A DNA stretch of 41,088 nucleotides from Oceanicaulis sp. MMSF_3324 (GCF_030733545.1 NZ_JASHIU010000018.1:1-41088), one strand, 5' to 3'. Positions 1 through 12,779 are shown, counted from the stretch's first letter. Notes: generated by a model not told the origin, from the sequence alone. Numbers and translations are program-made.

Positions 1-39
1 GCTCCATCGCCCCTTCAAGCCCTTGAAAGCCGGGTCTGA

Positions 40-2148
40 CTAGAACCGGTGACGGATCGTCAGACGCGCATTGAGCGGCTTGCCCGTGGAGATGTTGTCA
101 TTGGAGTGCGCGTCGGGGAAATAGTCCTCGTCGAGCAGGTTCTCCACATTGAGCTGAAGCCGGGTCTGATCGCTGAGATCGTAGAAGACGGCGGCGTCCA
201 CGCGGGTGAAGTCCGGCACTTCGACCGCATTGTCCTCACGCACGAAATAGCTGTCCTGATAGGTCACGCCCAGCGCCAGAGCGAGCTGATCGGTGGCCTG
301 GTATTCATTCCAGATCGACAGCATGTGTTCGGGCGTTTGCAGCGTGCGGTTACCGTCAAACGAGCCGCCATCAACGGTGCTGTCGAGATAGCTATAGCCC
401 GCCGTCACCGTCCAGGCGTCGGCCAGCTGACCGGTCAATTGGGCTTCGAACCCGTCAGTCACGCTGCCCGGGATGGTGATGACCTGGGACACATTGTTCG
501 GATCCACGGAGGTGAACAGACCGCGCTCGACCCGGAACAGGGCCGTCGTCAGGCTGAGATTGCGGCTGAAGTCCCATTTCAGGCCCACCTCGGTATTCTC
601 GAACCGCTGGGGCTGAACATCCTCGGTCGTGCGGGTCAGCGTCAGGAACTGGTCACCGGCGCTCGGCAGGAAGGATTCCGCATAGCTGGCATAGACCGAA
701 ACGTTTTCCGCCGGCTTGTAGATCAGGCCCAGTCGCGGGGAGACTTCCTCGTCCACACGGGCGCGGCGACCATCATCGGTCGGCGAAACGGCTTCACGGT
801 CCAGCACGCTGACGTCGAACCGGTCAAAGCGCAGGCCCAGCACCAGCTTGAGCTGTTCGGTCAGGTCGATCTGGTCCTGCAGGTAGAGCGAGGTGAACTG
901 CACATCGGAGTCACGATCACGCAGCGTGTCCACGAAGGCGTAATCGGGCACACTGATCGGGGTGGTGAAATCGATGGTGATCTGGTCGTCATTGCTGGCC
1001 GCGAACGTGTTGTCGATGCGGGCATTGCTGGTGGACTGATCGCCATATTCCACACCCAGGAGCACGGTGTGGCGGAACGGGCCCATATCGAACTCACCCA
1101 CCAGATTGCCCTGGGCGATGAAGTTCTCGCGGCCGGTCTCGTCCGCGTAACCGTCCAGGGTCAGCTGTTGCGGGCTCACGCTCGTATCGAGGCCAGCCGG
1201 ATAGATGTTCTGATAGTACTTGTCGTAATCGGCGTACTGGACGGTCACATTGCCGCGCAGGTTTTCCGAGAAGGTGTGCTCCAGACGGCTGCGGAAGATG
1301 CTCGCTTCCAGCGTCGTGTAGTTGCCGTCCGCCACGCCAAAGAAGGTGTCGCGGAAGCCTTCCAGGGGCACGTCGGGACCGTTGGCCACGGATACGGAGG
1401 GCACGCCGCGGTCCACCACCCGGTCATCATTGACGTACTCATAGCTGAGGAAAAGCTGGGTTTGCGGGGCCAGTTCGACCGTGAAAGTCGGGTTGATGGC
1501 GAAGCGGTCGCCCTCGAACACATCCCGATGATTGTCCATGTGTTCGGCGAAGGCGTTGACGCGGAACGCCACCGTGTCGGACAGGACGGAGTTCACATCC
1601 CCGGCCACCTGATGCGCGCCGAAGGTGTCCACGCTGGCGTTCAGGCTGGCGAAATCCTCGTCCAGCTGACCAGTCTTGGTGACGCGGTTGACGACGCCGC
1701 CGCCGCCGCCGCGACCGAACAGCAGCGCGTTGGCGCCGCGCAGCACTTCAACCTGTTCGAGATTGTAGAGCGGGCGGTAATACTGAACATCATCGCGCAG
1801 ACCATCGAGGAAGAAGTCCGCCGTGCTCTGATTGCCGCGAATGATGATAGCATCGCGATGCCCCTCACCCTGGCTGACCGCCAGACCCGGCATATAGCGC
1901 AGAATATCGGCGATGGAGGTGAAGCCCTGATCCTCGATCTGGGCGCGCGGCACGATGGACAGGCTTTGCGGCACATTCAGCACCGGCGTGGGCGTCTTTA
2001 CCGCGTTCAGTCGGTCGATCGACAGGAAGCGGCCGGTGACCACGATCGTATCTTCAGCCGTCTGATCAGCGGTTTCCGCCGCTTGCGCCGAGCCCAGAGT
2101 CAGGATGGCGGCCAACGCCGTCATCATGCGCGCCTTGGTGATGAGCAT
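40..2148 (-). CDS. TonB-dependent siderophore receptor
   Basis: Outer-membrane beta-barrel receptor that takes up ferric siderophores using TonB/ExbBD energy. The 702-residue protein begins with a signal peptide ending about AQA-A (residues 1-24). A TonB-box-like stretch (DTIVVTG) follows near residue 33, then a plug domain at roughly residues 55-160 (NVPQSLSIVP, YMPGLAVSQGEG, IIIRGN, VEVLRGANALLFGRG) and a 22-strand-type barrel ending in the expected C-terminal aromatic residue (RHRF). The plug resembles the catecholate/hydroxamate siderophore receptor group (Fiu/FhuA/FpvA type), but the ligand cannot be read from sequence. The gene stands alone. A near-consensus Fur box about 65 bp upstream of the ATG suggests iron repression. 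Length is typical and complete. Confidence 0.93.
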   Translation of the reverse strand: MLITKARMMTALAAILTLGSAQAAETADQTAEDTIVVTGRFLSIDRLNAVKTPTPVLNVPQSLSIVPRAQIEDQGFTSIADILRYMPGLAVSQGEGHRDAIIIRGNQSTADFFLDGLRDDVQYYRPLYNLEQVEVLRGANALLFGRGGGGGVVNRVTKTGQLDEDFASLNASVDTFGAHQVAGDVNSVLSDTVAFRVNAFAEHMDNHRDVFEGDRFAINPTFTVELAPQTQLFLSYEYVNDDRVVDRGVPSVSVANGPDVPLEGFRDTFFGVADGNYTTLEASIFRSRLEHTFSENLRGNVTVQYADYDKYYQNIYPAGLDTSVSPQQLTLDGYADETGRENFIAQGNLVGEFDMGPFRHTVLLGVEYGDQSTSNARIDNTFAASNDDQITIDFTTPISVPDYAFVDTLRDRDSDVQFTSLYLQDQIDLTEQLKLVLGLRFDRFDVSVLDREAVSPTDDGRRARVDEEVSPRLGLIYKPAENVSVYASYAESFLPSAGDQFLTLTRTTEDVQPQRFENTEVGLKWDFSRNLSLTTALFRVERGLFTSVDPNNVSQVITIPGSVTDGFEAQLTGQLADAWTVTAGYSYLDSTVDGGSFDGNRTLQTPEHMLSIWNEYQATDQLALALGVTYQDSYFVREDNAVEVPDFTRVDAAVFYDLSDQTRLQLNVENLLDEDYFPDAHSNDNISTGKPLNARLTIRHRF

Positions 2149-2448
2149 GGATGTCAGTCCCGTTTTGAATATGAGAATGCTTTTCGTTCCGATGAACTAT
2201 GAGACCTCGACCCGATAATCAATCTCATTATCAGTTGCAACTGCAGACAATCGCACGGCGACGTCGTGTCGCGCTGTCAGAGCGCCAGAAAATCGCGCAT
2301 AGGCGCTATTGCGTATTGCCCTGAAAAAACATGGGAAATATTCTGCGAGGGTCATTCAGGCTGGCATCAATGGGACGCCGCTCCCTTGATTGTCGCACGC
2401 GATATATCCAACTGATCGCCGTTCATTCGTGCTTTCAGGGGACCTTCC
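2149..2448. other. Divergent intergenic region, receptor/OYE
   Basis: This is 300 bases between two divergent genes. It holds the Fur box and adjoining palindrome on the receptor side and an AGGGGA ribosome-binding site just before the reductase start. I see no convincing small gene, RNA or clear sigma-70 hexamers in the rest. Confidence 0.6.
2214..2232 (-). promoter_or_regulatory. Fur box upstream of TonB receptor
   Basis: Read on the minus strand this is GATAATGAGATTGATTATC, which matches 16 of 19 positions of the classical Fur box GATAATGATAATCATTATC. It lies 66-84 bp upstream of the receptor start, where the promoter should be, and next to a perfect 12-bp palindrome (CAGTTGCAACTG, 2232-2243). 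Fur binding is inferred from the match and from the iron-uptake gene behind it. Confidence 0.75.
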
Positions 2449-3549
2449 ATGCCGAACACCAACGCTCTCTTCCAACCTTTCGAGCTCGGCTCGCTCCAGC
2501 TCAAGAACCGTATCGTCATGGCGCCCATGACCCGCACGAAAAGCCCGGGCGGCGTGCCGAACGATGACGTGGTCGGCTATTACGAGCGCCGCGCGGACAA
2601 TGATGTCGGCCTGATCATCACCGAAGGGACCACGATCAACCGCCCTGGCGCCAGCTTTGATCCGGCGATCCCGAACTTCCACACGGATGAAGCCCTCGCT
2701 GGCTGGAAAAAGGTGGTGGACGCGGTCCACGCCAAGGGCGGCAAGATCGCGCCCCAGCTCTGGCATGTGGGTCTGGCGCGCAAGCCGGGCGCCGGCCCGC
2801 ACCCGGACGCGCCGTCCGACAGCCCGTCCGGCATCGTCCCGGGCGGCAAGACCGTCGGCGAACCGATGACCCAGGCCGAGATTGACGACACCATCAAAGG
2901 CTTCGCCGACGCCGCCGAAAACGCGGCGAAGATCGGCTTTGACGCCATCGAACTGCACGGCGCCCATGGCTATCTGATCGACCAGTTCTTCTGGGAGGGC
3001 ATGAACCAGCGTGACGACAAATACGGCGGCGACATGATTTCGCGCACCGAGTTTGCTCAGGAGATCATCCGGGCTGTCCGCGCGCGCATCCCCGCCGACC
3101 TGCCGCTGATCCTGCGCTATTCGCAGTGGAAGCAGCAGGACTATGAGGCGAAGCTGGCCCCGACCCCGGCTGAACTTGAAGCCTTCCTGGCGCCGCTGTC
3201 CGAAGCCGGGATCGACATCTTCCACGCCTCCACGCGCCGCTTCTGGCTGCCCGAATTTGAAGGCTCGGACCTCAACCTCGCCGGCTGGACCAAAAAGCTC
3301 ACCGGCAAGCCTGCCATCACAGTGGGATCAGTTGGCCTTAATAGTGACTTCATTGGCGCCTTTATGGGCGAAGCCTCTGAAAAGTCCGGGCTCGACAAGC
3401 TGATCGAGCGTCTGGACGCGGGCGAATTTGATCTGGTCGGGGTTGGACGCGCGCTGCTGTCCGATTACGCCTGGGCCCGCAAGGTCAAGGACGGCCGTTT
3501 CGAGGATCTGGAAGACTTCAACGCCGAGGCGCTCAAGGAACTGGCCTAA
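2449..3549 (+). CDS. NADH:flavin oxidoreductase, old yellow enzyme family
   Basis: FMN-dependent TIM-barrel ene-reductase of the OYE/NemA family, which reduces activated C=C bonds or nitro/electrophilic compounds with NAD(P)H. The 366-residue protein has the FMN-binding start LKNRIVMAPMTR (residues 18-29), QLWHVG (103-108) and the active-site pair H170/H173 in ELHGAHGYLIDQFF, followed by NQRDDKYGG (186-194). The barrel closes with a phosphate-binding loop near VGVGRALLSDY. The His-x-x-His pair is the arrangement seen in YqjM-like members, whereas OYE1 has His/Asn. Length is normal. A ribbon-helix-helix gene follows after 5 bp and is probably co-transcribed. The physiological substrate is unknown. 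Confidence 0.92.
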   Translation: MPNTNALFQPFELGSLQLKNRIVMAPMTRTKSPGGVPNDDVVGYYERRADNDVGLIITEGTTINRPGASFDPAIPNFHTDEALAGWKKVVDAVHAKGGKIAPQLWHVGLARKPGAGPHPDAPSDSPSGIVPGGKTVGEPMTQAEIDDTIKGFADAAENAAKIGFDAIELHGAHGYLIDQFFWEGMNQRDDKYGGDMISRTEFAQEIIRAVRARIPADLPLILRYSQWKQQDYEAKLAPTPAELEAFLAPLSEAGIDIFHASTRRFWLPEFEGSDLNLAGWTKKLTGKPAITVGSVGLNSDFIGAFMGEASEKSGLDKLIERLDAGEFDLVGVGRALLSDYAWARKVKDGRFEDLEDFNAEALKELA

Positions 3550-3554
3550 CCATT

Positions 3555-3773
3555 ATGCTCAAGAAACGTTCAGTCACCCTCAGAGGACACGCGACATCCC
3601 TGGCCCTGGAGCCGGAGTTCTGGTCCGTGGTCGATGCCGAACTGAACGAAAACGGCGGATCCCTGGCCGGGCTCATCACAACGATCGACGAAGTGCGTGA
3701 GCCCGATCAGCCGCTGTCCAGCGCCTGTCGCGTCTGGGCGCTCAAGCGCGCCCTGCACGCGCGTCAGGACTGA
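3555..3773 (+). CDS. Ribbon-helix-helix domain protein
   Basis: A 72-residue protein that resembles the alphaproteobacterial RHH_4 family. It has a beta strand KKRSVTLRGHATSLALE (residues 3-19), an amphipathic helix around FWSVVDAELNENG, then a second helix SLAGLITTIDEV and a conserved SSACRVWAL tail. Such proteins are presumed MetJ/Arc-type DNA binders, but targets of this family are mostly unknown. It starts 5 bp after the OYE gene and ends about 40 bp before the ClC gene, so it is probably in the same transcript and may regulate it. That regulatory role is inference. Confidence 0.8.
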   Translation: MLKKRSVTLRGHATSLALEPEFWSVVDAELNENGGSLAGLITTIDEVREPDQPLSSACRVWALKRALHARQD

Positions 3774-3815
3774 TCCGCAGTTGACGATACGGGGCGGGCG
3801 GGGTTTGAAGATGGC

Positions 3816-5468
3816 ATGAGTTCCGCCGTCACCCCGCCGCCCCTTTCGCCGCTCGCCAAACTGCTGCGCTATCTCAAGAACAGCTTTGCGAACGGGCGAT
3901 CGCCTGCGCTCTGGCTGCTGGCCCTGGTGGTGGGCGTGGTTGCGGGCTATGCCGCCATCGGCCTGCGCCTCGCCATCCAGTCGGTCCAGCTCATCGCCTT
4001 TGGCGAATTTCCCGAACGCCTGGCTACCACGGCGTCCACCCTGCCCCCGCTTCTGATCATCCTGGCCCCCGTCGCGGGCGGCTGCGTGGTCTCGCTGCTG
4101 CTCTATGTGGGCTTGCGGACCAAATGGCTTCCCGAAGTCAGGGCCGAGGGCGTGGCGGATGTCATGGAGGCGCGGGCCGCCCAGGGCGGCAAGATGGCGC
4201 TGATGCCCAGCCTGTGGTCCGCCCTGATCCACGCCGTGTCTATCGGCGCGGGCGGATCGACCGGTCGCGAGGGCCCGGCCGTCAATCTGGGCGCTGCGCT
4301 CGCCAGCTTTGTCAGCCGCCCGCTCAACCTGCCCGCCCGCGGGGCGCGCATCATGCTGGCCTGCGGCGCGGCCGCTGCGGTGGCCGCCAGCTTTAACGCG
4401 CCCGTCGCCGGCGCCCTGTTCGCCTTCGAGGTGGTGCTGGGTCACTACGCCCTGCGCTCTATCGGTCCCGTGGCCGCCTCCAGCGTGATCGGAGCCATCC
4501 TGTCGCGCATTCATTTCGGCGCCACGCCCGCCTTTGAAGTGCCGGAAATCCCGCCCGCCAGCCTGGCCGACTTCATCGCCATCATCCCGCTGGGGCTCGC
4601 CTCGGCCGGGCTGGCGATCGCCTGCGTCATGCTGGCGTTCAACGTGCCGCGGCATCTGGCGAACCAGGCGCAGGCCTTCAAGGTTCCGCTCTGGATCCTG
4701 CCGCCCTTTGGCGGGCTTATCATTGGCGGTCTGGGGGTTCTGGCGCCTGAAGTGCTGGGCGTGGGGTATGAAGCGACCTCCATCGCGCTGGCGGGCGGCT
4801 ACGCCATCGCCACATTGGCGGCGCTGATCGTGCTGAAGCTCGCCGCCATCGTCGCCACCATGGCGTTCCGGTTCGGCGGCGGCATCTTCGCCCCCTCGCT
4901 CTATCTCGGCGCCATGCTGGGCGCGCTCTATGGCGCGCTGATCTCGCCCATACTGGGGCCCGACAGCGCGGGTTCGGCCTATTTCGCCGTCATCGGCATG
5001 GGGGCTGTGGGCGGCGCCGTACTGGGCGCGCCGCTCTCGACCACGCTGATCGTGTTCGAGCTGACCGCCAGCTATGAAGCCTCGATCGCGCTCCTGGTCT
5101 GCGTGTCGCTGGCGAGCGTGATCACCACCTCGATCACCAAGGGCAGCTTCTTTCACAAGCAGGTGGAGCGGCACGGCTTTGACCTGACCCAGGGCGATGC
5201 GCGCGTCATCCTTCAGACCATCCGCGCGCGGGACATCATGACCCCGCTCGACAATCAGGACACCCAGGGCGAGCTTGAGGAATCGTGCGTCTATGACGAT
5301 GATTATCTGGGCCGGGTGATGGGCTTCTTCTCGGCTGAGAAAATTGACGGCGCCCAGGTGCGCTCTCGCCATGGCGACCAGCCCATTGTGGGCTACATCA
5401 CTAAGGCTGACGCCCACGCCGCCTATGCCCATGCGCTGCAAACCCGGCACGAGGAAGAGCATCGCTAG
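3816..5468 (+). CDS. ClC-family chloride channel/antiporter
   Basis: Inner-membrane ClC protein (about 550 residues) moving chloride, probably in exchange for protons. The core motifs are GSTGREGPAVNLGAAL (about residues 147-161, gating Glu near 152), GALFAFE (proton-path Glu near 206) and GGGIFAPSLYLGA (about 355-367). Having both glutamates favours a Cl-/H+ exchanger over a channel. The first selectivity loop, GSGIP in E. coli ClcA, reads AEGVAD here (about 110-115), an unusual variant. The last 90 or so residues (RDIMTPLD..., VGYITKAD) look like a single degenerate CBS domain. The start is the first ATG in frame; the ribosome-binding site is weak. Confidence 0.92.
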   Translation: MSSAVTPPPLSPLAKLLRYLKNSFANGRSPALWLLALVVGVVAGYAAIGLRLAIQSVQLIAFGEFPERLATTASTLPPLLIILAPVAGGCVVSLLLYVGLRTKWLPEVRAEGVADVMEARAAQGGKMALMPSLWSALIHAVSIGAGGSTGREGPAVNLGAALASFVSRPLNLPARGARIMLACGAAAAVAASFNAPVAGALFAFEVVLGHYALRSIGPVAASSVIGAILSRIHFGATPAFEVPEIPPASLADFIAIIPLGLASAGLAIACVMLAFNVPRHLANQAQAFKVPLWILPPFGGLIIGGLGVLAPEVLGVGYEATSIALAGGYAIATLAALIVLKLAAIVATMAFRFGGGIFAPSLYLGAMLGALYGALISPILGPDSAGSAYFAVIGMGAVGGAVLGAPLSTTLIVFELTASYEASIALLVCVSLASVITTSITKGSFFHKQVERHGFDLTQGDARVILQTIRARDIMTPLDNQDTQGELEESCVYDDDYLGRVMGFFSAEKIDGAQVRSRHGDQPIVGYITKADAHAAYAHALQTRHEEEHR

Positions 5469-5562
5469 CGCGGCTGCCCGATGACATCGCCGCCCCTACG
5501 CATTCAGGGCGGATGTGCTAGTTTCGTTCTCCTTAGCGAATCGAACTGCGAAAGCCTGCGTC

Positions 5563-7863
5563 ATGTCTTCCGTTCCCCTTTCCCAGCAGGCGGCGCCGCA
5601 GGCGCCGCGCGCCAGCGCCGCGTATCTTGACGGGCTGAACCCCGAACAGCGTGCGGCGGTCGAGGCAATCGACGGGGCGGTGCTGGTGCTCGCCGGCGCA
5701 GGCACGGGCAAGACACGGGTGCTGACCACGCGGTTGGCGCACATTCTCGCCACCGGCAAGGCGCAGCCCTACAACATCCTGGCGGTGACCTTCACCAACA
5801 AGGCCGCCCGCGAAATGAAGGAGCGGGTGGGCCGGATCATCGGCGAACAGGTCGAGGGCCTGCCCTGGCTGGGCACCTTCCACTCCATCGCCGCCCAGAT
5901 CCTGCGCCGCCATGCCGAGCTGGTGGGACTGAAATCGAGCTTCACCATTCTCGACACGGACGACCAGCTGCGCCTGCTCAAGCAGATCCTCGAAGCCGAA
6001 GGCATCGACATCAAACGCTGGACGCCGCGCCATCTCGCCAGCCTGATCGATGGCTGGAAGAACCGCGCCCAGACGCCCGAGCGCATCCCCGAAGAGGATA
6101 AGTGGAGCTTCGCCGACGGCAAGGCGCAGAAGCTCTACAAGCTCTACCAGGAACGCCTGAGCGTGCTGAATGCGTGCGATTTCGGCGACCTGCTGCTGCA
6201 CAACATCACCATCTTCCAGACCCATGACGATGTGCTGGCGGAGTTTCACCGCAAGTTCCGTTATCTGCTGGTGGACGAGTATCAGGACACCAACGTCGCC
6301 CAGTATCTGTGGCTGCGCCTTCTGGCGCGCGGCTCGGGCAATGTGTGCTGCGTGGGCGATGACGACCAGTCGATCTATGGCTGGCGCGGCGCGGAGGTGG
6401 ACAACATCCTGCGCTTTGAACAGGACTTTCCCGGCGCGACCGTGATCCGGCTCGAGCGCAATTACCGCTCCACCGGCCATATCCTGGGCGCAGCGGCGGG
6501 GCTGATCACCGCCAACAAGGCGCGTCTGGGCAAGACGCTGTGGACCGAGGATCAGGCCGGCAACAAGGTCCAGATCTCGGGGCTCTGGGATGGCGAGGCG
6601 GAAGCGCGCTTTGTCGCCGACGAGATCGAGGCCCATGTGAAGGGGGGCGGCCAGCATTCCGACATCGCGGTTCTGGTGCGCGCGTCCTGGCAGATGCGGG
6701 CGTTCGAAGACCGCTTCATCATGCTGGGCTTGCCCTACAAGGTGATTGGCGGGCCGCGCTTCTTTGAACGCGCCGAGATCCGCGACGCCCTCGCCTATCT
6801 GCGGCTGGTGCGCAGCCTTGATGATGATCTGGCGTTCGAGCGCGTGGTGAACACCCCCAAACGCGGCGTCGGCGATACGTCCGTGCAGAAGATCGCCATG
6901 GCGGCGCGCGGCGCCCAGGTCTCGATGGCCGAGGCCGCGCGCCTGATGACCCAGACTGACGAGATCAAGGGCAAGGGCCGCACCGGCCTCATCGCCTTCC
7001 TGCGCGATCTCGAACGCTGGGCCGAGCAATCGAAAACCATGCGCCATGACGAGCTCGCGGAAATCATTCTGGATGAAAGCGGCTATACGGCCATGTGGCG
7101 CGAGGACAAGAGCCCGCAGGCCGCGGGCCGGCTCGACAACCTCAAGGAACTCGTCCGCTCCATGGGCGAATTTGACAGCCTGGAAGCCTTCCTGGAGCAC
7201 ATCGCGCTCGTGTCGGACGCCGACCGCACCGAGGATGGCGACGAAGTTTCCATCATGACGCTGCACGCAGCGAAGGGGCTGGAATTCCCGCTGGTCTTCC
7301 TGCCGGGCTGGGAAGAAACCGTCTTCCCCTCCCAACGCTCCATGGATGAAGGCGGCACGGCGGCGCTCGAAGAGGAGCGACGCCTCGCCTATGTGGGCAT
7401 CACCCGCGCCCGCCAACGCGCCGTCATCAGCTTCACCGCCAACCGGATGATCTTCGGCCGCTGGCAATCGGTGCTGCCCTCGCGCTTTATCGACGAAATG
7501 CCGGCCGAGCATTGCGAAGCCAAGTCCGAGACCGGCTATTACGACGCCGGGCCGGGCTTTGAGGGCGTCGCGGAAGTCGCCGACCCGTTCAAGTCGAGCT
7601 ATGAAAGCCCCGGCTGGAAACGCTTCCAGGCCAGCAAGGCGTCCGGCCGCCGCGCCGATCCCGGCGTCATCGAGGGCCAGGCCACGCTGATCGACACAAG
7701 CTCTGTGGGCGGAAACTCGAAATGGAAACGCGGCGACCGCGTCTTTCACCAGAAATTCGGCTATGGCACCGTCAAAGCCGCCGACGGCGCGAAGCTCAGC
7801 GTGGCGTTCGACAAGGCGGGCGTGAAGAAGGTAGTGGCGAGCTTTGTGGAAGAGGCGCCTTAG
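5563..7863 (+). CDS. uvrD: ATP-dependent DNA helicase, UvrD/PcrA type
   Basis: Superfamily 1A 3'-5' DNA helicase for excision and mismatch repair and replication restart. All motifs are present: Q motif LNPEQRAAV, Walker A AGAGTGKT (residues 44-51), FTNKAAREMKERV, Walker B LLVDEYQDTN (about 236), DDQSIYGWRGAE, RNYRS, MTLHAAKGLEFP (about 565) and EERRLAYVGITRAR (about 603). The C-terminus (RGDRVFHQKFGYGTV...) is the Tudor-like domain of PcrA/UvrD. I chose the ATG at 5563 (766 residues). An in-frame ATG at 5515 would add 16 residues unlike the family. No clear LexA box lies upstream. UvrD and PcrA cannot be separated from sequence alone. Confidence 0.93.
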   Translation: MSSVPLSQQAAPQAPRASAAYLDGLNPEQRAAVEAIDGAVLVLAGAGTGKTRVLTTRLAHILATGKAQPYNILAVTFTNKAAREMKERVGRIIGEQVEGLPWLGTFHSIAAQILRRHAELVGLKSSFTILDTDDQLRLLKQILEAEGIDIKRWTPRHLASLIDGWKNRAQTPERIPEEDKWSFADGKAQKLYKLYQERLSVLNACDFGDLLLHNITIFQTHDDVLAEFHRKFRYLLVDEYQDTNVAQYLWLRLLARGSGNVCCVGDDDQSIYGWRGAEVDNILRFEQDFPGATVIRLERNYRSTGHILGAAAGLITANKARLGKTLWTEDQAGNKVQISGLWDGEAEARFVADEIEAHVKGGGQHSDIAVLVRASWQMRAFEDRFIMLGLPYKVIGGPRFFERAEIRDALAYLRLVRSLDDDLAFERVVNTPKRGVGDTSVQKIAMAARGAQVSMAEAARLMTQTDEIKGKGRTGLIAFLRDLERWAEQSKTMRHDELAEIILDESGYTAMWREDKSPQAAGRLDNLKELVRSMGEFDSLEAFLEHIALVSDADRTEDGDEVSIMTLHAAKGLEFPLVFLPGWEETVFPSQRSMDEGGTAALEEERRLAYVGITRARQRAVISFTANRMIFGRWQSVLPSRFIDEMPAEHCEAKSETGYYDAGPGFEGVAEVADPFKSSYESPGWKRFQASKASGRRADPGVIEGQATLIDTSSVGGNSKWKRGDRVFHQKFGYGTVKAADGAKLSVAFDKAGVKKVVASFVEEAP

Positions 7864-7973
7864 GCGTTTACTTCTGAGGGAGGCCAAGGGTTTTCGCCAC
7901 GCTCGCCCGGGGTTTCAGTTGGTTGAAGTATGTATGGGCGTTAGAGTGCTGAAAACAAGACTGGATACTCTCC

Positions 7974-8876
7974 ATGCGCCTCGCCCTCTACCTGACCGCC
8001 GCCCTCCTCATCACCGCGCCTGCGTGCGCTCAAGACCCGTATGCTGACGCCCGCCCGATTGACTGGCGCAACCTGCTGGACCGTGAACGCGCGCCCGCCG
8101 ACGCCCGCATCGCATACGGCCAGGGCGAGGAGCAGTATGGCGAGTTGTGGCTGCCCGACGGTGATGGCCCCTTCCCGCTGGTGATCATGATCCATGGCGG
8201 GTGCTGGCAGGCGGCCATTCCGGGCACCATCCTGCAGGACCAGCTGAACGCCGATCTGAAAGCGCGCGGAATCGCCGTGTGGAACATCACCTATCCGCGC
8301 CTCGGCCATGAGACGGGCGGGTATCCCGGCACCTTCAACAGCGTGGCGATGGCGACCGATTATGTCCGGGCGCTGGCCGAGACCTATCCCATCGACCTTG
8401 AACGCACCGTGCTGATGGGCCATTCCGCGGGCGGGCATCTGGCCTTGTGGGCCGCCGCGCGCGGCCAGCTGCAGGACAGCCCGCTTTCTGTGGACGACCC
8501 GTTCATCCCCAACGGCGTCATCACGCTGGCGGGCATCAATGACCTTGAGCTCTATCGCGCCGAAGGCCCCGGCCGCTGCGGCGAGCCGGACACCGTGGAC
8601 GCCCTGATCGCCGGTCATCCCGGCGCCGCGCCCTATGCCGACACGTCTCCCGATCAGCTACTGCCCCTGCAGGTGGAGCAGATGATCATCTCGGGCGAAC
8701 TCGACCCGATCGTGCCGCCACAGTTCGGCGTCGCCTATGCGGCTGAAGCGGAAACCGCAGGCGATACGGTCAGCGAGATCACGCTGGAAAACGCCGGTCA
8801 TTTCGAACTGATCGACCCGACCGCACCGGCGTGGGACGTCATTCTGGATGAGGTGGAGCGGTTGTTGGGGGAATAG
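7974..8876 (+). CDS. Secreted alpha/beta hydrolase
   Basis: A 300-residue exported hydrolase. Residues 1-20 form a signal peptide with a probable signal peptidase I cut after PACA; the APAC sequence is a poor lipobox, so lipoprotein status is unlikely but possible. The fold is supported by the oxyanion motif MIHGGCW, the nucleophile elbow GHSAGGHLALW, and a C-terminal acid and histidine (GELDPIVPP, NAGHFELIDP). The HGG plus GHSAGG combination resembles the BD-FAE/kynurenine-formamidase-like esterase group. The substrate is unknown. The gene has its own 110-bp upstream gap after the helicase and converges on ligA. Confidence 0.85.
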   Translation: MRLALYLTAALLITAPACAQDPYADARPIDWRNLLDRERAPADARIAYGQGEEQYGELWLPDGDGPFPLVIMIHGGCWQAAIPGTILQDQLNADLKARGIAVWNITYPRLGHETGGYPGTFNSVAMATDYVRALAETYPIDLERTVLMGHSAGGHLALWAAARGQLQDSPLSVDDPFIPNGVITLAGINDLELYRAEGPGRCGEPDTVDALIAGHPGAAPYADTSPDQLLPLQVEQMIISGELDPIVPPQFGVAYAAEAETAGDTVSEITLENAGHFELIDPTAPAWDVILDEVERLLGE

Positions 8877-8890
8877 GTCTTTCCCCGTGG

Positions 8891-8961
8891 GTCCCCGGGT
8901 CAAGCCCGAGGACCGAGGGGTTCCCGCCAACAGTTCGGCCTTCGGACTTGATCCGGAGGCC
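8891..8961. repeat. Tandem hairpins between convergent genes
   Basis: Two inverted repeats fill the gap between the convergent hydrolase and ligA genes. The first (8891-8913) pairs GTCC-CGGG with CCCG-GGAC around TCAAG with one mismatch. The second (8937-8961) pairs GGCCT-CGG with CCG-AGGCC around ACTTGAT with one G-T wobble. Neither has a T-run, so they are not classic intrinsic terminators. The CCCGGGTCAAGCCCGAGG core looks like the short palindromic elements scattered through alphaproteobacterial genomes. A role in bidirectional 3'-end formation is inference. Confidence 0.6.
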
Positions 8962-8970
8962 CATGCGGCC

Positions 8971-12755
<3,785 letters not shown>

Positions 12756-12779
12756 TCAGGTTCGCAACTTGGGTCTAGC

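Noticed and set aside
49-2202. 717-codon plus-strand open frame opposite the TonB receptor
   Set aside because: His/Arg/Gly/Val-rich composition without family motifs; it is the antisense shadow of a GC-rich gene. The same applies to long antisense frames at 3570-5462, 5533-7887, 11211-13550, 15127-16539 and 16663-18789.
5500-5562. Possible LexA box upstream of uvrD (GTTCTCC ... TCGAAC)
   Set aside because: The half-sites do not have the GTTC-N7-GTTC direct-repeat spacing required in alphaproteobacteria.
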